NCBI GenBank assembly: GCA_036961355.1
Contig: JBALVL010000013.1
Coordinates: forward strand, 47,631-111,630
Origin: Motiliproteus sp036961355
Lineage (GTDB): Bacteria; Pseudomonadota; Gammaproteobacteria; Pseudomonadales; Balneatricaceae
Length of the DNA stretch: 64,000 nucleotides
Direction of reading: 5' to 3'
Of this stretch, positions 35,535 to 43,521 are shown in pieces (within the stretch, counting starts at the first letter, position 1; every line of letters starts with the position of its first letter). The position numbers and the translations under genes were made by a program. The notes below the pieces were generated by a model. It made no database searches. It was not told where the DNA came from and worked only from the letters and a program-made list of their open reading frames with translations.

Positions 35535-37070
35535 TCAGGCTGCATCCGACTCGGTTGTTGGCTGCTGAGGGGGGCAGTGGTGACTGTCGACAACCTCGTC
35601 GTCACGTATCGATTCGAGATGAATGTCAAAGCCCCATAACCGGTGCAGGTGTTTGAGCATTTCGTCGGTGGAGCTGCCGAGCGGCCTGCCATTATGCTGG
35701 AAGTGCCGCAGGGTCAGAGAGCGGTCCCCCCGGATGTCGACACTCCATACCTGAATGTTGGGTTCACGCGATCCCAGATTGTACTGCTCGGCGAGCGCTC
35801 GGCGAATATCCCGGTAACCGACTTCGTTATGGATCGCGGAAACTTCCAGTTCGCTCCTCTTTTCATCGTCGACAATATTGAATAGGTGCAGCTCACGCAT
35901 CAGTTTGGGTGACAAATACTGCTGGATGAAACTTTCGTCCTTATAGTTACGCATCGCATCGTCGAGCGCTTGTCGCCAGTCGGTGCCGGCGATCTCCGGA
36001 AACCACTCGCGATCCTCCGCGGTTGGGTTCTCGGCGATGCGGCGAATATCCTGCATCATGTTGTAACCGAGCGTATAGGGGTTGATGCCGCTGAAGTGGG
36101 GACTGTCAAACGGGGGTTGGTAGACCACGCTGGAGTGGGAGTGGAGGAACTCCAACATAAAGCCATCGTTGACCAGTCCCTGGTCGTAAAGGTCGTGCAG
36201 CAGGGTGTAGTGCCAGAAGCAGGCCCAGCCTTCGTTCATCACTTGAGTCTGTTTTTGGGGATAGAAATACTGTGCGACCTTGCGCACGATCCGGATGATT
36301 TCACGCTGCCAGGGTTCAAGTAAGGGGGCGTTTTTTTCCAGAAAATAGAGGATGTTCTCCTCCGGGTCTTTGGGAAACTGAAACGGATCGGAAGCGTCTG
36401 AGTCGTCGTCAGGCTTCTTGGGAATGGTATCCCACAGCGCGTTGACCTGTTGCTGCAAAATATTGGAGCGGGTCTGTTGGCGCTTCTTCTCCTCTTCTGC
36501 GGATATCGGGCTGGGGCGCTGGTAGCGATTGACGCCATAATTCATCAGCGCATGGCAGGAATCGAGTAGTTTTTCGACCTCCTCAATACCGTGTTGCTCC
36601 TCGCACCGGTTGATGTATTTTTTGGCGAACAACAGGTAGTCGATGATGCCGCTGGCATTGGTCCAGGTACGGAACAGGTAATTTCCTTTAAAAAATGAGT
36701 TGTGGCCGTAGCAGGCGTGGGCGATGACCAGTGCCTGCATCGTCATGGTGTTCTCCTCCATCAGGTAGGCGATGCAGGGTGAAGAGTTGATGACGATTTC
36801 GTAGGCCAGTCCCATGTGGCCGCGCTGGTAATTTTGATGGGTGCTGACAAACTGTTTTCCGAACGACCAGTGATTATAGTTGAGCGGCATGCCGACCGAA
36901 GCGTAAGCATCCATCATCTGTTCGGAGGTGATCACCTCGATCTGATTGGGATAGGTATCGAGGCCGAACCGCTGAGCCGATTTGGCGATCTCATGATCGT
37001 ACTGCTCCAACAGTTCGAAACTCCATTCCGAATCGGTTGATATTGGTGGCTTTCGTGACGTTTTTTTCAT
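35535..37070 (-). CDS. SpoVR family protein (YcgB-like)
   Basis: Cytoplasmic protein of unknown biochemical role, 511 residues (E. coli YcgB is 510). Family features include WSFGKQFVSTHQNYQRGHMGLAYEIVINSSPCIAYLMEENT, CYGHNSFFKGNYLFRTW, MNEGWACFWHY and the DIRGDRSLTLRH region. The last resembles a metal-protein core, with many His and Glu. It belongs with prkA and yeaH, as in E. coli-type stress genes. In this genome it is separated from yeaH by a small Kazal-type lipoprotein gene and a 14-bp repeat array. Starvation or stationary-phase expression is inferred. Confidence 0.93.
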   Translation of the reverse strand: MKKTSRKPPISTDSEWSFELLEQYDHEIAKSAQRFGLDTYPNQIEVITSEQMMDAYASVGMPLNYNHWSFGKQFVSTHQNYQRGHMGLAYEIVINSSPCIAYLMEENTMTMQALVIAHACYGHNSFFKGNYLFRTWTNASGIIDYLLFAKKYINRCEEQHGIEEVEKLLDSCHALMNYGVNRYQRPSPISAEEEKKRQQTRSNILQQQVNALWDTIPKKPDDDSDASDPFQFPKDPEENILYFLEKNAPLLEPWQREIIRIVRKVAQYFYPQKQTQVMNEGWACFWHYTLLHDLYDQGLVNDGFMLEFLHSHSSVVYQPPFDSPHFSGINPYTLGYNMMQDIRRIAENPTAEDREWFPEIAGTDWRQALDDAMRNYKDESFIQQYLSPKLMRELHLFNIVDDEKRSELEVSAIHNEVGYRDIRRALAEQYNLGSREPNIQVWSVDIRGDRSLTLRHFQHNGRPLGSSTDEMLKHLHRLWGFDIHLESIRDDEVVDSHHCPPQQPTTESDAA

Positions 37071-37092
37071 CTAAGCCTCACCGTACGTTACA

Positions 37093-37189
37093 GGTTGAAG
37101 GTCATTGTTTGGCGATCATAATTTGGTGGTCATGGTTTGACGGTTATAGTCTGAAGATCACAGTTTGAAGATCATGGCTTGAGATCACA
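37093..37189. repeat. Seven 14-bp tandem repeats before spoVR
   Basis: Six 14-bp units and a seventh of 13 bases, consensus GTTTGAAGATCATA on the plus strand, fill 37093-37189. Each differs from the consensus at one to five places. They lie between the stop of the Kazal lipoprotein gene and the spoVR ATG, ending 22 bases from that start. On the transcribed strand they read TATGATCTTCAAAC. Confidence 0.85.
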
Positions 37190-37201
37190 GTGGATTCAGG
37201 C

Positions 37202-37525
37202 TCATGGACAAGGCCCCTCGGTGTATCCGATCACGTCGGGCTCGGCGCAGGCACCGCAGGCGTTCCCGTAGGTCGTACGTGCTTTTCGGATGCCGTGTTT
37301 ATCAACACCGCAAACCGGTTGATAATTCATCGTGCAGGCTACCAACTCTGCAGATTCGGCTTTTGGAGTGGGGCAGTGAACCGCGCCATCGGGCAGCATA
37401 TTCGCGGTTTTATCCGGCTCGGTAGATTGGGCGGTGCAGCCGCCGAGAAGTAGTCCAGCCAGTGTCACAGTGATAGCGGTTCGGCGGGTAATAAACGTGT
37501 ACACAACAGAGGTCGAACGGATCAT
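37202..37525 (-). CDS. Kazal-type domain lipoprotein
   Basis: Small exported lipoprotein, 107 residues. The signal peptide (TAITVTLAGLLLGGC) ends in a lipobox with lipidation Cys30. The mature part has exactly six further cysteines in Kazal order: C-x(n)-C-x7-C-x17-C-x2-C-x12-C. It also has the hallmark PVCGVD and TTYGNAC. The loop after the third Cys is about seven residues longer than in animal Kazal domains. Such domains bind serine proteases in a substrate-like way. The ATG overlaps the yeaH stop as TAATG, so it is translationally coupled to the PrkA-YeaH operon. Protease inhibition is inferred. Confidence 0.82.
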   Translation of the reverse strand: MIRSTSVVYTFITRRTAITVTLAGLLLGGCTAQSTEPDKTANMLPDGAVHCPTPKAESAELVACTMNYQPVCGVDKHGIRKARTTYGNACGACAEPDVIGYTEGPCP

Positions 37526-38805
37526 TATTTGTGTTCCTCACGGCGGGAGAACAGCTCCCGGAAAACGGGGTAGATATCAGCAGTAGTCTGAATACTCTCC
37601 ATCGCGAAGAAATCGGGAAACTGCTGCCGGACTTTTTCGTATTGTAACCATAGGTTCTGGTGCTCACCCGTGGTGATCTCTACATAGGCGAAGAACTGCA
37701 CCAACGGCATCAGTTTATTGAGTAACAGTTCACGGCAGGAATCAGAATCACCGTCCCAGTTGTCGCCATCTGATGCCTGAGCAACGTAAATGTTCCATTG
37801 CGACGGCGGGTAGCGTTCGGCGATCACCTCAGCGGTCATTGTGATCGCGCTGGAGACGATGGTGCCACCTGTTTCACGCGAATAGAAAAACTCATCCTCA
37901 TCGACCTCTTTAGCTTGAGTATGGTGACGGATAAAGACCACGTCGATCTGCTTGTAAGCGCGTTTAAGGAACAGATATAACAGTAAAAAGAATCGTTTAG
38001 CGACATCTTTAATCGATTGAGTCATCGACCCTGAGACATCCATCACGCAAAACATCACCGCTTTTGAAGAGGGGATCGGGGTGCGCACCATATTGTTGTA
38101 TTTGAGATCGAAGGTATCGAGAAACGGCAGTTTACTGATTTTGCCGCGCAGGATGATTAGCTCCTGCTCAATCTCGGCCAGCCGCAGGCTGCGTTGCTTC
38201 GATTCAGGCTGCTCCATCAACTCTTGTTGCTCTTCCAGCAACAGTCGTACCTGACGGCGACTACCGCCCGATAGTGCGATACGGCGGGCATGGGCACTGC
38301 GTAGCGAACGGATAATATTGATCCGCTCCGGGGCTCCTTCGTTGGTATAGCCCGCTTGCGTCAGTTTGTAATCACTGCTGTCCTGCAGCTGTTTTTTGAC
38401 CATGTGTGGTAGTTCCAGATCCTCGAACAGGTATTCGAGAAACTCGTCTCGGTTGATCTGGAAGGTGAAATCGTCGTCGCCCTCGCCCGAGTCGCTGGCA
38501 CCGCTGCCACTGCCTCCGCCACCCCCGCCTTCGGGGCGTTTGAATTTGTCGCCGACGATAAAGTCTTTGTTGCCGGGCAGCACCCGATTGTTGATACCGC
38601 CGTTGCCGTGGTGAAAGATCGGCTCGGAGATATCGCCTTTGGGAATGGTGATCTCCGAACCGCTGTCCAGGTCGGTAATCGAGCGCTGTTTGATCGAGTC
38701 AGTCACCGCCCTGCGGATATGTTTGCGGTAGCGGCGTAAGAACCGCTGCCGATTAACCGAACTCTTGTTTTTGCCGTTCAGGCGACGATCGATGATATAG
38801 CTCAT
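37525..38805 (-). CDS. yeaH: YeaH/UPF0229 family protein, VWA-like
   Basis: 426-residue protein of the UPF0229 family (E. coli YeaH is 427), partner gene of prkA. It has an N-terminal basic region and an acidic/Gly stretch (EGGGGGGSGSGASDSGEGDD). A C-terminal von Willebrand A-like domain carries the MIDAS-type motif DVSGSMTQS and later GGTIVSSA and ASDGDN. Its role is unknown; in enterobacteria it is induced with prkA under RpoS and nitrogen starvation. It is separated from prkA by 29 bp and coupled to the Kazal lipoprotein gene (TAATG). Confidence 0.94.
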   Translation of the reverse strand: MSYIIDRRLNGKNKSSVNRQRFLRRYRKHIRRAVTDSIKQRSITDLDSGSEITIPKGDISEPIFHHGNGGINNRVLPGNKDFIVGDKFKRPEGGGGGGSGSGASDSGEGDDDFTFQINRDEFLEYLFEDLELPHMVKKQLQDSSDYKLTQAGYTNEGAPERINIIRSLRSAHARRIALSGGSRRQVRLLLEEQQELMEQPESKQRSLRLAEIEQELIILRGKISKLPFLDTFDLKYNNMVRTPIPSSKAVMFCVMDVSGSMTQSIKDVAKRFFLLLYLFLKRAYKQIDVVFIRHHTQAKEVDEDEFFYSRETGGTIVSSAITMTAEVIAERYPPSQWNIYVAQASDGDNWDGDSDSCRELLLNKLMPLVQFFAYVEITTGEHQNLWLQYEKVRQQFPDFFAMESIQTTADIYPVFRELFSRREEHK

Positions 38806-38834
38806 AGGGCATGCCCTCGTTATCGGGGTGATCG

Positions 38835-40757
38835 CTATTGCGATTTACGGACCCGGATATACCACTCAGAGAGCAACCGGACCTGCTTCTCGGTATAACC
38901 GCGCTCGATCATCCGATTGACGAATTCGGCATGTTTGTTCTGGTCGTCGGAAGAGGCTTTTGCGTTGAACGAAATCACCGGTAGCAGGTCTTCGGTGTTG
39001 CTGAACATCTTCTTCTCGATCACTGCGCGCATCTTCTCGTAGCTGAGCCATGTGGGGTTCTTGCCGTTATTGTTAGCCCGGGCACGCAGCACAAAGTTGA
39101 CGATCTCGTGGCGGAAATCTTTGGGGTTGCTGATGCCCGCCGGTTTTTCGATCTTCTCCAGCTCCTCGCTGATGGCATTGCGGTCGAGGATGTCTCCGGT
39201 TTCGGGATCGCGGTACTCCTGCTCCTGAATCCAGAAGTCGGCGTAGGTAACGTATCGGTCGAAGATGTTCTGGCCATACTCAGAGTAGGATTCGAGGTAG
39301 GCGGTTTGAATCTCCTTGCCCAGAGATTCGATATATTTGGGCGCCAAGAACTCTTTGATGAACCCAATGTAACGTTCCTGCAGCTCTTGGGTGAACTGCT
39401 GCTGCTCCACCTCCTTCTCTAAGATGTAAAGCAGGTGAACCGGGTTGGCGGCAACCTCCGAGGAGTCGAAATTGAACACCTTGGAGAGAATCTTGAAAGC
39501 GAACCGGGTCGATAGCCCATCCATACCCTCGTTGACCCCAGCATGGTCACTGTACTCCTGAATCGACTTGGCTTTGGGGTCGGTATCTTTTAGGTTCTCA
39601 CCGTCGTAGACCCGCATCTTGGAGAACAGGTTGGAGTTATCCGGCTCGATGATCCGTGACAGCACGGTGAACTGGGCCAACATGCTGAGCGTATCGGGCG
39701 CGCAGGGCGCCTTGTTGAGCGAGCTATTTTCGAGCAACTTCTCGTAGATATGGATCTCTTCGGAAACCCGGGTGCAGTAAGGCACTTTGACGATATAGAC
39801 CCGGTCGATAAAGGCCTCGTTGGTCTTGTTGTTTTTGAAGGTCTGCCACTCAGACTCGTTGGAGTGGGCCAGAATAATGCCTTCGAACGGGATCGATCCC
39901 ATCCCCTCGGTGCTGTTGTAGTTACCCTCCTGGGTGGCGGTCAGCAGCGGATGCAACACTTTGACCGGAGCTTTAAACATCTCGACGAACTCCAGCACAC
40001 CCTGATTGGCACGGCACAAGCCACCGGAGAAGCTGTAAGCGTCGGGATCGTGCTGGGCGAACTCCTCCAGCATGCGGATATCGACCTTACCGACCAGAGA
40101 AGAGATGTCCTGATTGTTCTCATCACCCGGTTCGGTCTTGGCGATGGCAACCTGGTCATGGATCGACGGGTAGAGTTTGACCACTTTGAATTGGGTTAGG
40201 TCGCCGGAAAACTCATGCAGTCGTTTAACCGCCCAGGGCGACATGGTGCCCCTGAGGTAGCGTTGCGGAATACCGTACTCCTCCTCCAAAATAGACCCGT
40301 CTTCTACGGGATTAAACAGCCCTAGCGGTGACTCGTTAATGGGCGAACCTTTAATGGCGTAAAAGGGGATATGTTGCATCAGCTCTTTGAACCGCTCGGC
40401 CAGTGATGATTTACCGCCACCCACCGGTCCCAGCAGATACAGAATCTGTTTCTTCTCTTCCAACCCCTGAGCGGCGTGTTTGAAATAGGAAACGATCTGC
40501 TCGATCGCCTCCTCCATGCCGTAGAACTCATGGAAGGTCGGGTAGCGCTTGATCAGTTTGTTGGAGAAGATCCGACTCAAGCGAGGGTCGCGAGCGGTAT
40601 CGACCAGCTCGGGTTCGCCGATCGCTTTGAGCATCCGCTCGGCACCGCTGGAGTAGGCCGAGGCATCGGTCTTACACAGGTCGAGGTACTGCTGTAAGGT
40701 CAGCTCCTCCTCCTGGGTGGCTTCATAACGGTTTTTGTAATTCGAAAAAATACTCAT
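38835..40757 (-). CDS. prkA: PrkA/YeaG serine protein kinase, AAA-like
   Basis: 640-residue AAA+ ATPase/kinase-like protein (E. coli YeaG is 644). The N-terminal AAA_PrkA domain has Walker A GPVGGGKSSLAERF and the ILAHSNESEW block near sensor 1. The C-terminal PrkA domain is the region compared with protein kinases. It heads a minus-strand unit prkA-yeaH-kazal-spoVR. In other bacteria PrkA takes part in stationary-phase and nitrogen-stress responses. The 350-bp leader region upstream carries two inverted repeats. Confidence 0.95.
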   Translation of the reverse strand: MSIFSNYKNRYEATQEEELTLQQYLDLCKTDASAYSSGAERMLKAIGEPELVDTARDPRLSRIFSNKLIKRYPTFHEFYGMEEAIEQIVSYFKHAAQGLEEKKQILYLLGPVGGGKSSLAERFKELMQHIPFYAIKGSPINESPLGLFNPVEDGSILEEEYGIPQRYLRGTMSPWAVKRLHEFSGDLTQFKVVKLYPSIHDQVAIAKTEPGDENNQDISSLVGKVDIRMLEEFAQHDPDAYSFSGGLCRANQGVLEFVEMFKAPVKVLHPLLTATQEGNYNSTEGMGSIPFEGIILAHSNESEWQTFKNNKTNEAFIDRVYIVKVPYCTRVSEEIHIYEKLLENSSLNKAPCAPDTLSMLAQFTVLSRIIEPDNSNLFSKMRVYDGENLKDTDPKAKSIQEYSDHAGVNEGMDGLSTRFAFKILSKVFNFDSSEVAANPVHLLYILEKEVEQQQFTQELQERYIGFIKEFLAPKYIESLGKEIQTAYLESYSEYGQNIFDRYVTYADFWIQEQEYRDPETGDILDRNAISEELEKIEKPAGISNPKDFRHEIVNFVLRARANNNGKNPTWLSYEKMRAVIEKKMFSNTEDLLPVISFNAKASSDDQNKHAEFVNRMIERGYTEKQVRLLSEWYIRVRKSQ

Positions 40758-41108
40758 TTCAGTTACCTTCCGTTGTCGTCAGCCGCGATGCGGTTAGGCT
40801 GCAGCGATCTGTTACATGGATAAAATCCTTGCTGGTTAAGTCATTATTGGGGGTGCTGCAGCTAATTTTCTGTTAGATCCCTGGGCCGCTACAGCCGCGA
40901 TAGAGAGAAGTTAACAAACCCTACTTCTCTACTCGGTCTCTTGCAGTATGACAACGGAACCGGCCGTTAGGTTGCTTTTTACAACAATTTTACAGGCCGG
41001 TCGGTCATTCGGATTGATAGCGAGACGAGCGTGAATTGAAAGAGGAATAGCGTTGTCGATTGTAAAAGGATTGGCTGATTGAGTGGGTTTTTGCGAACAG
41101 TCGTTGGG
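40758..41108. other. Upstream region of prkA with two inverted repeats
   Basis: About 350 bp without a gene. AGAGAAGT/ACTTCTCT (40904-40911 with 40923-40930, 11-base loop) and ACCGGCC/GGCCGGT (40959-40965 with 40995-41001) are visible. They are candidates for regulator sites or leader structures of the minus-strand prkA transcript, or for ybdK termination. I could not place a promoter with confidence. Confidence 0.45.
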
Positions 41109-42260
41109 CTATGCTGAGGCGGATTGAGCGGTCTCTTTGATTAACCAGCGCACCACCAAATTGAGAGCTTGAGCGTTGGAATTTCCGTCAGCAATGGCTT
41201 GTTGGTAAATCGCGACCTGGCGATGTGCGCTAGTGCCTTGCTGCAGAATTGTGCGTGCGTGAACGATTTCGTTAACACAGTCGAGTTGTTCTGCCGATTG
41301 CTTCAACAGCTCCAGCCACTGTTCTACTAATTCGGCAAAATCGACCTTGGTTTCGAGTCGAAAATCGATCATTCCGGCATCGATACCGTAGCGTTGTGCG
41401 CGCCAGCGATTCTCGCGGATCAGCATCGGTGAATATTCACGCCAGCGTTGATTGTTGTCGCGCAGATTGGTCAGCATCTTCAGCGTTGCCAGATACAGTG
41501 CTGCGATACACAGGGCATCGTCGATACGGCTGCAGACGTCGGTGATGCGCATTTCCAACGTCGGGTAGCGACACGATGGCCGCAGATCCCACCACAACAT
41601 CGAGGCATCCTTGATCAGACCCGCCTTGACCAGCACTTCAACGTGGCGCTGATAGTCACTCCACGAGCCAAAATGGTCGGGAAAGCCGGTACGAGGCAGT
41701 TCATTAAAGACCGACAGCCGGTATGACTTTAGGCCGGTGTCGACCCCTTCCCAAAACGGCGAGGAGGTGCTCAGCGCCAACAGGTGGGGCAGGAAGTAGA
41801 CACACTGGTTCATCAGGTCGATACGTTGATCGTCGTCGGCAATACCGGCATGAACATGCATGCCGCAAGTTACCAGGCGCCGCACCACGCCTTGCAGGTC
41901 TTCTTCTAACAGGTCGTATCGATCAAGTCGGGTGTGCTGTTGCTCGCTCCAGAAAGCGCTGGGGTGGCTGGAGGCCGCAATAATCGTTAGATCATAGTGG
42001 TTGGCTATCTCGGTGACCGTTTGGCGCAGAAAACCGAGGTTGTCGCGCGCTTCGGCGATGTTGTGGCACACGGGAGTGCCGACCTCGATCTGAGCACGCA
42101 AAAACTCATGGGTGACCATCTTGGGCAGCGCCTTGGCACAACGTTTGAAGAGTGCTTCGGGTGGGTCGGCGGCCAGTTTTCCGCTGTCGCACTCGACCAG
42201 CAGGTACTCCTCTTCAATACCGAGGGTAAAGGGTTTTGGCGGCACCGATTTAACCGGCAT
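41109..42260 (-). CDS. ybdK: Carboxylate-amine ligase YbdK (GCS2 family)
   Basis: 383-residue member of the GCS2 glutamate-cysteine-ligase-like family. FTLGIEEEYLLVECDSG at the N-terminus is the family signature. HEFLRAQIEVGTPVC and the metal/ATP-binding TCGMHVHAGI follow, then RPSCRYPTLEMRITDVCSRIDDAL. E. coli YbdK has only weak glutamate-cysteine ligase activity, so the true substrate is unclear. It lies 15 bp after the N-formylglutamate amidohydrolase-family gene on the same strand, and that link hints at acylated or amidated amino-acid chemistry. Confidence 0.92.
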   Translation of the reverse strand: MPVKSVPPKPFTLGIEEEYLLVECDSGKLAADPPEALFKRCAKALPKMVTHEFLRAQIEVGTPVCHNIAEARDNLGFLRQTVTEIANHYDLTIIAASSHPSAFWSEQQHTRLDRYDLLEEDLQGVVRRLVTCGMHVHAGIADDDQRIDLMNQCVYFLPHLLALSTSSPFWEGVDTGLKSYRLSVFNELPRTGFPDHFGSWSDYQRHVEVLVKAGLIKDASMLWWDLRPSCRYPTLEMRITDVCSRIDDALCIAALYLATLKMLTNLRDNNQRWREYSPMLIRENRWRAQRYGIDAGMIDFRLETKVDFAELVEQWLELLKQSAEQLDCVNEIVHARTILQQGTSAHRQVAIYQQAIADGNSNAQALNLVVRWLIKETAQSASA

Positions 42261-42275
42261 CTGTGGCTTTTCTGA

Positions 42276-43100
42276 TCATTCGAACATTTTCACCTGATGG
42301 AGCTGCGGCTGTTTCAGGATTTCGCTCAGTCCCTGGCTCAGTATATCGGCCCACCACAGGCAAGATTCGTGGTTTTGCAGTAGATCCTGACGAATCTCGA
42401 TTGCGCAGTTGGGAAAGCCTCTGTCGTGGCCGTGACGGTCAATGGTGTAAGCAAATTCACGCCCCGAATAGGGCTGGTTATCACCAATCAACAGGTGTTC
42501 GTGGCGTTGCAGGTAGGCCATTAGGGGCTTAGCGATTCGGGGGTCCGCGTTCCACAGCATTCCGGCGTGCCAAGGGCGCGGTTGGCCATTGCCTTGAAGT
42601 GCGGGGGTGAACGTGTGAATAGAGAAAAGCATCGGAGCCGGTGTATAAGCCGTTAGGGCATCCAGTTGGCGCTCAATCTCGGCGTGGTAGCGGTCAGAGA
42701 TCCGCAGTACGCGTTCGTGCCGTTGTGCTGGGCTGAGATCCTGGTTACCGGGAATCGTTGTGATATCGCTTTGTTGGGGGATTAAGGAAGATTCGTTTAG
42801 GGTCGGATCGCGGTTGACGTCGATCAGCAGGCGCGAATAGTTGGCCAGCACGGCACGACACTCCAACCGGTCCGAAATTAGCTGGACCAGATCTGCCGAG
42901 CCACTGTCCCAGGCGATATGGTCGTTGAGCTGTGTTGCCGACAGCCCCAATCCGTGCAGGTGGGGGGGAATAAAGTTGGATGCGTGGTCGCAGATTAACA
43001 ACAGTGGTGATGCCGAAGCCGGGTTGAGAATGGTGCAGGGGGGGGGATCGTTGATGGTTAACAGTGGATCCTTGGCTGATAGCGCTGAGCGCTGGTGCAT
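42276..43100 (-). CDS. N-formylglutamate amidohydrolase family protein
   Basis: 274-residue hydrolase of the FGase family. Typical features are LLICDHASNFIPPHL near the N-terminus with probable metal ligands, HIAWDSGSADLVQLIS, NYSRLLIDVNRDP and SIHTFTPALQG. The C-terminal YSGREFAYTIDRHGHDRGFPNCAIEIRQDLL completes the pattern. No histidine-degradation gene is nearby, so a role in histidine breakdown is unlikely. Its close pairing with ybdK suggests it acts on a related amide. The true substrate is unknown. Confidence 0.88.
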   Translation of the reverse strand: MHQRSALSAKDPLLTINDPPPCTILNPASASPLLLICDHASNFIPPHLHGLGLSATQLNDHIAWDSGSADLVQLISDRLECRAVLANYSRLLIDVNRDPTLNESSLIPQQSDITTIPGNQDLSPAQRHERVLRISDRYHAEIERQLDALTAYTPAPMLFSIHTFTPALQGNGQPRPWHAGMLWNADPRIAKPLMAYLQRHEHLLIGDNQPYSGREFAYTIDRHGHDRGFPNCAIEIRQDLLQNHESCLWWADILSQGLSEILKQPQLHQVKMFE

Positions 43101-43521
43101 GGTGTAAACCTCGCTTACTGGCTGAAGAGCGGCTGGGGTCGACCGAAATTTGTCTTCTGCTTTTCGACGTCCCTGAGGATATGCGAGCGGCTTAAGCCGT
43201 GATCGATGTGAAACACGGTGGGTCAGCCAGCTTGTCCGGATTATCGAGTATGACGGTAAGCGTAGACCTGAAATGGTGAGCTTGTCGTAGAGTGCCTGTG
43301 CTTGGGCTGTTTGCTTGGCATGACATCGGTCACTTGCTAAAGCGCTAGCCTACGATGATCTATCGATTTGGCGGTGTAAGTTGATCTGAATCAGCTGATC
43401 GTTTTAGACCGGTAATTTTTGTCAGAAATTTTCTATATGATGCAGAATAATCAACAGCGAGATCTACTTCACGCTGTTTTTTGTCCAATAGACACTAATT
43501 TACAATGAGATGTAAATAATA
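43101..43521. other. Divergent non-coding region before the chemoreceptor gene
   Basis: 421 bp between divergent starts. The only clear structure is a hairpin, AACAGCG/CGCTGTT with a T-run (43453-43482). No sigma-28 promoter matching the flagellar consensus was seen, and the sequence upstream is otherwise plain. Confidence 0.4.
43453..43482 (+). terminator. Terminator-like hairpin in the leader of the chemoreceptor gene
   Basis: A 7-bp stem (43453-43459 with 43472-43478), 12-base loop and a T-run ending at 43482 stand 39 bases before the ATG at 43522. No plus-strand gene lies upstream to be terminated, so attenuation in the leader is possible. Confidence 0.5.

Noticed and set aside
37093..37189. 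CRISPR array
   Set aside because: Repeats are directly adjacent 14-mers with no spacers and no cas genes are nearby.
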